Assembly (NCBI GenBank): GCA_019661855.1
Contig: JAIFWM010000009.1
Coordinates: 1-15,718 of the forward strand
Direction: 5' to 3'
DNA length: 15,718 nt
DNA from: Candidatus Parcubacteria bacterium
Lineage (GTDB): Bacteria; Patescibacteriota; Minisyncoccia; Phycocordibacterales; SBAW01
A program made the position numbers and the translations under genes. This document shows, one piece after another, positions 13,280 through 15,718 of the stretch. Below the pieces are notes generated by a model. The model was not told the DNA's origin. It did not search any database and was given only the letters and a program-made list of their open reading frames with translations. The first letter of the stretch is position 1. Each line of letters begins with the position of its first letter.

Positions 13280-13831
13280 TTATATTTCCTCGGCTTCTTC
13301 TTTGAGTTTGTATGCACTCTCTAGTGCTTGGAGTTTGCCGCGCACCTCACTAAAGTCTGGCAGCTCGTGCACCGTCTCTACCCCAAGTTGTGACAAAACT
13401 TCAGTCGTTGGCTCGTACAAGAAAGATCGCTCGTCTTTAGGATTAGTGATTTTACGTACCAACCCGCGCATAGTAAGGGTGCGCAGAATTTGCGATGAGT
13501 TAACACCACGAATAAAGTCTATTTCGGAGCGTGTTAAAGGGCCGCGATATAAAATTGCCGCCAAAGTCTCTAAGCCTGCACGGCCGATGTCGCGCGAATA
13601 TTCCTCTTTGCGCACCTGCTCTATAAGTTCGGCGCTTGAGGCAGAAGTACGTAGCTCAAGCACTTTGCCATCATCAACTAGGACAATGCCGCGAGACTGT
13701 TGCTGGAGTTTGGCTACTGCATCTCTCAATTGGTCGAGCGAAACTTTAAGCTTGCCTGCTATTTCTTCATAAGAAAGAGGTCTCCCTAGTGCAAAAAGTA
13801 ATGCCTCAAGTTGGATGATTAGTTCATTCAT
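13280..13831 (-). CDS. scpB: Segregation and condensation protein B
   Basis: A 183-residue winged-helix protein that forms, with ScpA and SMC, the bacterial condensin that organises and segregates the chromosome. The family opening is clear, MNELIIQLEALLFALGRPLS (1-20), followed by two winged-helix domains: GLETLAAILYRGPLTRSEIDF (about 87-107, read in two parts) marks the second, and GVNSSQILRTLTMRGLV lies in its recognition helix. The C-terminal tail is charged, Glu/Lys-rich. The start is ATG 13831, which overlaps the scpA stop by eight bases (ATGAATGA); a longer frame from 13876 would run 53 bases into scpA and adds sequence not typical of the family. Confidence 0.93.
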   Translation of the reverse strand: MNELIIQLEALLFALGRPLSYEEIAGKLKVSLDQLRDAVAKLQQQSRGIVLVDDGKVLELRTSASSAELIEQVRKEEYSRDIGRAGLETLAAILYRGPLTRSEIDFIRGVNSSQILRTLTMRGLVRKITNPKDERSFLYEPTTEVLSQLGVETVHELPDFSEVRGKLQALESAYKLKEEAEEI

Positions 13832-14540
13832 AGGACGGTGTCGAAGGAGCGTCGGAGTGCAGCATAATGTCACCATAGTCTCGCTCCTGGTGTGCCTTAA
13901 GTATACCCTGTTTTACTAGCTCTAACATTGCCAAAAAACCTACTATTACTTCGGCTTTTTCCTTTTTGTCGGTAAAGATGCGGAAACTTAAAGAAAGTGC
14001 CGAAGATACGCGTTGTGCCAAGTTGTCTATCATCTCTTCGATCGAAATAATCTTCTTTACACTAATTTTGGGAAGTGTGAGAGTTGAAGGGAAACCATTG
14101 ATAAGCACTTGTGCTGCAGACCGAAGGCTCTGAGGCGTAGCCGAAGAGTCAGGGATAAACAACGGGTCGGGCTCGGGTGTGTTGCCTTCGTAAAGCGGAG
14201 GATTGTTAAGCGATGCTCCAAGCCCACGCGCTGCATCTTTTATCATTTGATACACCGCCAAGCGATATTCGAGTTCTTTAATATCTCGAGACTCGTCGTC
14301 ACTTAACTCAAGCGTAGGCAAAAGTGAGCGGGATTTAATGAGCAGCAGCGTTGCTGCGAGTGCCACAAACTCTGCTGTTTCCCCTATTGGCAACTCGTCC
14401 ATTGCGTTAACACTTTGGATGTACTCGTCGGTTACTTGCGCGAGCGAAATATCGTTGATAAGCAGTTTGCGCTTCTCGATTAACTCAAGGAGAAGATCCA
14501 AAGGCCCTTCGTATACACTTGTTTTAACGTTGATAGGCAT
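13824..14540 (-). CDS. scpA: Segregation and condensation protein A (kleisin)
   Basis: A 238-residue kleisin that bridges the SMC heads and carries ScpB. The family N-terminal signature is present: YEGPLDLLLELIEKRKLLI (9-27), followed by ITDEYI-like VTDEYIQ (36-42) and AATLLLIKSRSLLP (62-75). The C-terminal winged-helix part (VIVGFLAMLELVKQGILKA, about 198-216) contacts an SMC head. A Pro-rich linker lies between (about 112-135). The length is normal. The ATG is two bases after the stop of the aminopeptidase gene, and the stop overlaps scpB, so the pair should be made in step. The SMC gene is not in the window. Confidence 0.93.
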   Translation of the reverse strand: MPINVKTSVYEGPLDLLLELIEKRKLLINDISLAQVTDEYIQSVNAMDELPIGETAEFVALAATLLLIKSRSLLPTLELSDDESRDIKELEYRLAVYQMIKDAARGLGASLNNPPLYEGNTPEPDPLFIPDSSATPQSLRSAAQVLINGFPSTLTLPKISVKKIISIEEMIDNLAQRVSSALSLSFRIFTDKKEKAEVIVGFLAMLELVKQGILKAHQERDYGDIMLHSDAPSTPSYE

Positions 14541-14542
14541 TA

Positions 14543-15718
14543 CTAAGAGGCGTTGCGCTCAAGTAATTTTAATAATAGTCGAACTGGTGCTCCGAGTGCA
14601 CCTTTGGCCAAGAATTCGTTCGTTGCGGCGACCATTTTTGATGCAATATCAAGATGCGCCCACGGACAATTTAATTCTTTAGCAAACACTTCTAAAAATT
14701 TGCCGCCAGCGATAACTCCGCCCTCGCGCGAATTGCCAAAGGTTGAAATGTTCGGCACATCGCCAAACGTGCCTTTGACCATGTCGTTATATTCCTCCCA
14801 AAGTGGAAATGGCCACAGATAATCGCCACTCTCCTCTCCTAAGTCGCGCAAAAGATCTTCGAACTTCTGGTCGTTACTCATGAGTCCTGAGGCTTGTGTC
14901 CCAAGCGCGGTAAGAACAGCACCGGTTAGTGTTGCCACATCAACAACGCAGGCTGGATTGTAGCGCTTTGCATAGGTAATAGCATCAGCAAGAATGACGC
15001 GCCCCTCGGCATCAGTATGCAAAATTTCGATCGTTTTGCCGGAAAGCGATTTTAATATATCTCCCGGACGCACCGCTTGTCCGCTTGGACTATTTTCAAC
15101 CGCTGGTACAAGCGCAACCACGTTGGTTTTAAGCTTGAGCTTTGCAGCAAGCGCGACCGCATGAATAACTGCCGCGCCTCCTGACATATCCATATGCATT
15201 TCGTACATATGATCGCCCGGTTTGATTTGTAGACCGCCAGTGTCAAAGGTGACTCCCTTGCCGATAAGCACAGTTGGTTTTTTTGATTTCGGTGCTCCCC
15301 AATATTCGACAACAATAAACTGTGGCTCTTCGTTTGAACCTTGTGCGATACCTAACACGGCTCCCATGCCAAGTTTTTGCATTTCTTTACGGCCGAGAAT
15401 TTTAACTTTTGCTTTGGTACCCTTGAGTGCAGTTTTGGCAGCCGCCGCAAGTTTTTTCGGTGTCATGTCGCCTCCCGGTGTATTAGATAGTGTGCGGGTT
15501 GCATTTACTTCGCCACCTATCATGTATCCACCCTTCCAAAAACCCTTCTTTCCTGCCTCGGGAGTGTTGCGCACGGCAATCGATTCGACTCGTGCAAAAC
15601 CATCTTTTGGTTTTTGTTTATATACCGTGTATTCGTAGTCAGCCATAACAAAAGCTTCGCCTGCGAGTGTGCCTAAGTCGTGGTCGGATATGTCTTTGGA
15701 AGCAATGGCACGGATATC
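14543..15718 (-). CDS. pepA: Leucyl aminopeptidase (M17), N-terminus beyond window
   Basis: The frame is open to the right edge, so the 391 residues seen lack the start. M17 enzymes are cytoplasmic hexamers using two metal ions to remove N-terminal residues. Numbering from the Met at 15646, the metal and catalytic residues are K130 and D135 in GKGVTFDTGG, K142, D153 in MHMDMSGGA, and D212, E214 and R216 in HTDAEGR. The spacing is identical to that of E. coli PepA (K270, D275, K282, D293, D352, E354, R356). The usual NTDAEGR reads HTDAEGR here. The residues before Met 15646 (ending in LAGEAFV) are in frame and look like the family's N-domain end, so that Met is internal. It heads the visible part of the wall and segregation operon. 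Confidence 0.92.
   Translation of the reverse strand, partial: DIRAIASKDISDHDLGTLAGEAFVMADYEYTVYKQKPKDGFARVESIAVRNTPEAGKKGFWKGGYMIGGEVNATRTLSNTPGGDMTPKKLAAAAKTALKGTKAKVKILGRKEMQKLGMGAVLGIAQGSNEEPQFIVVEYWGAPKSKKPTVLIGKGVTFDTGGLQIKPGDHMYEMHMDMSGGAAVIHAVALAAKLKLKTNVVALVPAVENSPSGQAVRPGDILKSLSGKTIEILHTDAEGRVILADAITYAKRYNPACVVDVATLTGAVLTALGTQASGLMSNDQKFEDLLRDLGEESGDYLWPFPLWEEYNDMVKGTFGDVPNISTFGNSREGGVIAGGKFLEVFAKELNCPWAHLDIASKMVAATNEFLAKGALGAPVRLLLKLLERNAS

Noticed and set aside
13302..13772. 156-codon open frame on the plus strand opposite scpB
   Set aside because: It lies wholly inside the well-recognised scpB gene, is Ser/Arg-rich as expected of an antisense shadow, and has no recognisable motif.
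15222..15638. 138-codon open frame on the plus strand opposite the aminopeptidase gene
   Set aside because: Antisense shadow of a gene with an intact, correctly spaced M17 active site; no ribosome site or family resemblance.
1..15718. CRISPR array, insertion sequence, integrase or attachment site
   Set aside because: No regularly spaced direct repeats, transposase or recombinase motifs, or long terminal repeats were seen on either strand.

Overview
The window reads like a chromosomal segment of a Candidate Phyla Radiation (Patescibacteria) bacterium, most likely a parcubacterial lineage. This is an inference from gene content and gene style, not from a marker-gene tree: short versions of universal enzymes, very tight gene packing, a small secreted lytic transglycosylase, a DUF378 mini membrane protein, and a peptidoglycan gene order that is not the textbook one. 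TGA ends several genes (scpA, dacA, the ABC ATPase) and is not read through, so the code is standard code 11, not the TGA-Gly code of Gracilibacteria/Absconditabacteria.

Layout from left to right. (1) 1-807, minus: the 5' part of a Thr/Ser-rich secreted surface protein running off the left edge, with a reading-frame problem at an A8 run just after its likely start. (2) 834-1664, plus: an aldose-1-epimerase-like protein, divergent from the surface protein, with a clean terminator. (3) 1884-2303, plus: a secreted SLT-type lytic transglycosylase with its own promoter and a hairpin-rich leader. (4) 2390-3920: a stretch of different style, holding an 82-residue membrane protein and a very basic 242-residue Cys/His protein (both minus), about 290 bp with no supportable gene, and a possible 58-codon ORF. 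(5) 3984-4631, plus: an uncharacterised Cys/His protein (transglutaminase-like fold suspected), convergent with (6) 4628-6150, minus: a two-gene ABC exporter of the YadG/YadH type. (7) 6244-6468, minus: DUF378 protein. (8) 6521-15718, minus: a long cell-envelope and housekeeping block, in transcription order leucyl aminopeptidase (cut by the right edge), scpA, scpB, D-Ala-D-Ala carboxypeptidase, mraY, ftsW, murG, then gltX and an EnvC-like M23 peptidase.

How the genes work together. mraY makes lipid I, murG makes lipid II, ftsW polymerises lipid II at the septum, the carboxypeptidase trims stem peptides, and the M23 protein and lytic transglycosylase cut peptidoglycan. ScpA/ScpB are the condensin partners for chromosome segregation, so the block couples division, wall synthesis and segregation. 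murD and murC, which usually interrupt or follow this run, are absent from it.

The most interesting signal is in the gene starts. Three genes (834, 3984, 9086) have an extended -10 box (TGn-TAnnnT type) exactly six bases before the start codon, which predicts leaderless mRNAs. A fourth (788) has TATTAT at the same spacing. By contrast, the two minus-strand genes of unknown function at 2424-3903 have good Shine-Dalgarno sites and place their stop codons inside terminator hairpins. I found no RNA genes, CRISPR array, transposase or insertion sequence. No entirely new multi-gene system is demonstrable from sequence alone. The best candidates for something undescribed are the divergent pair of Cys/His proteins at 3175-4631, the leaderless grammar, and the possible slippage start of the surface protein.
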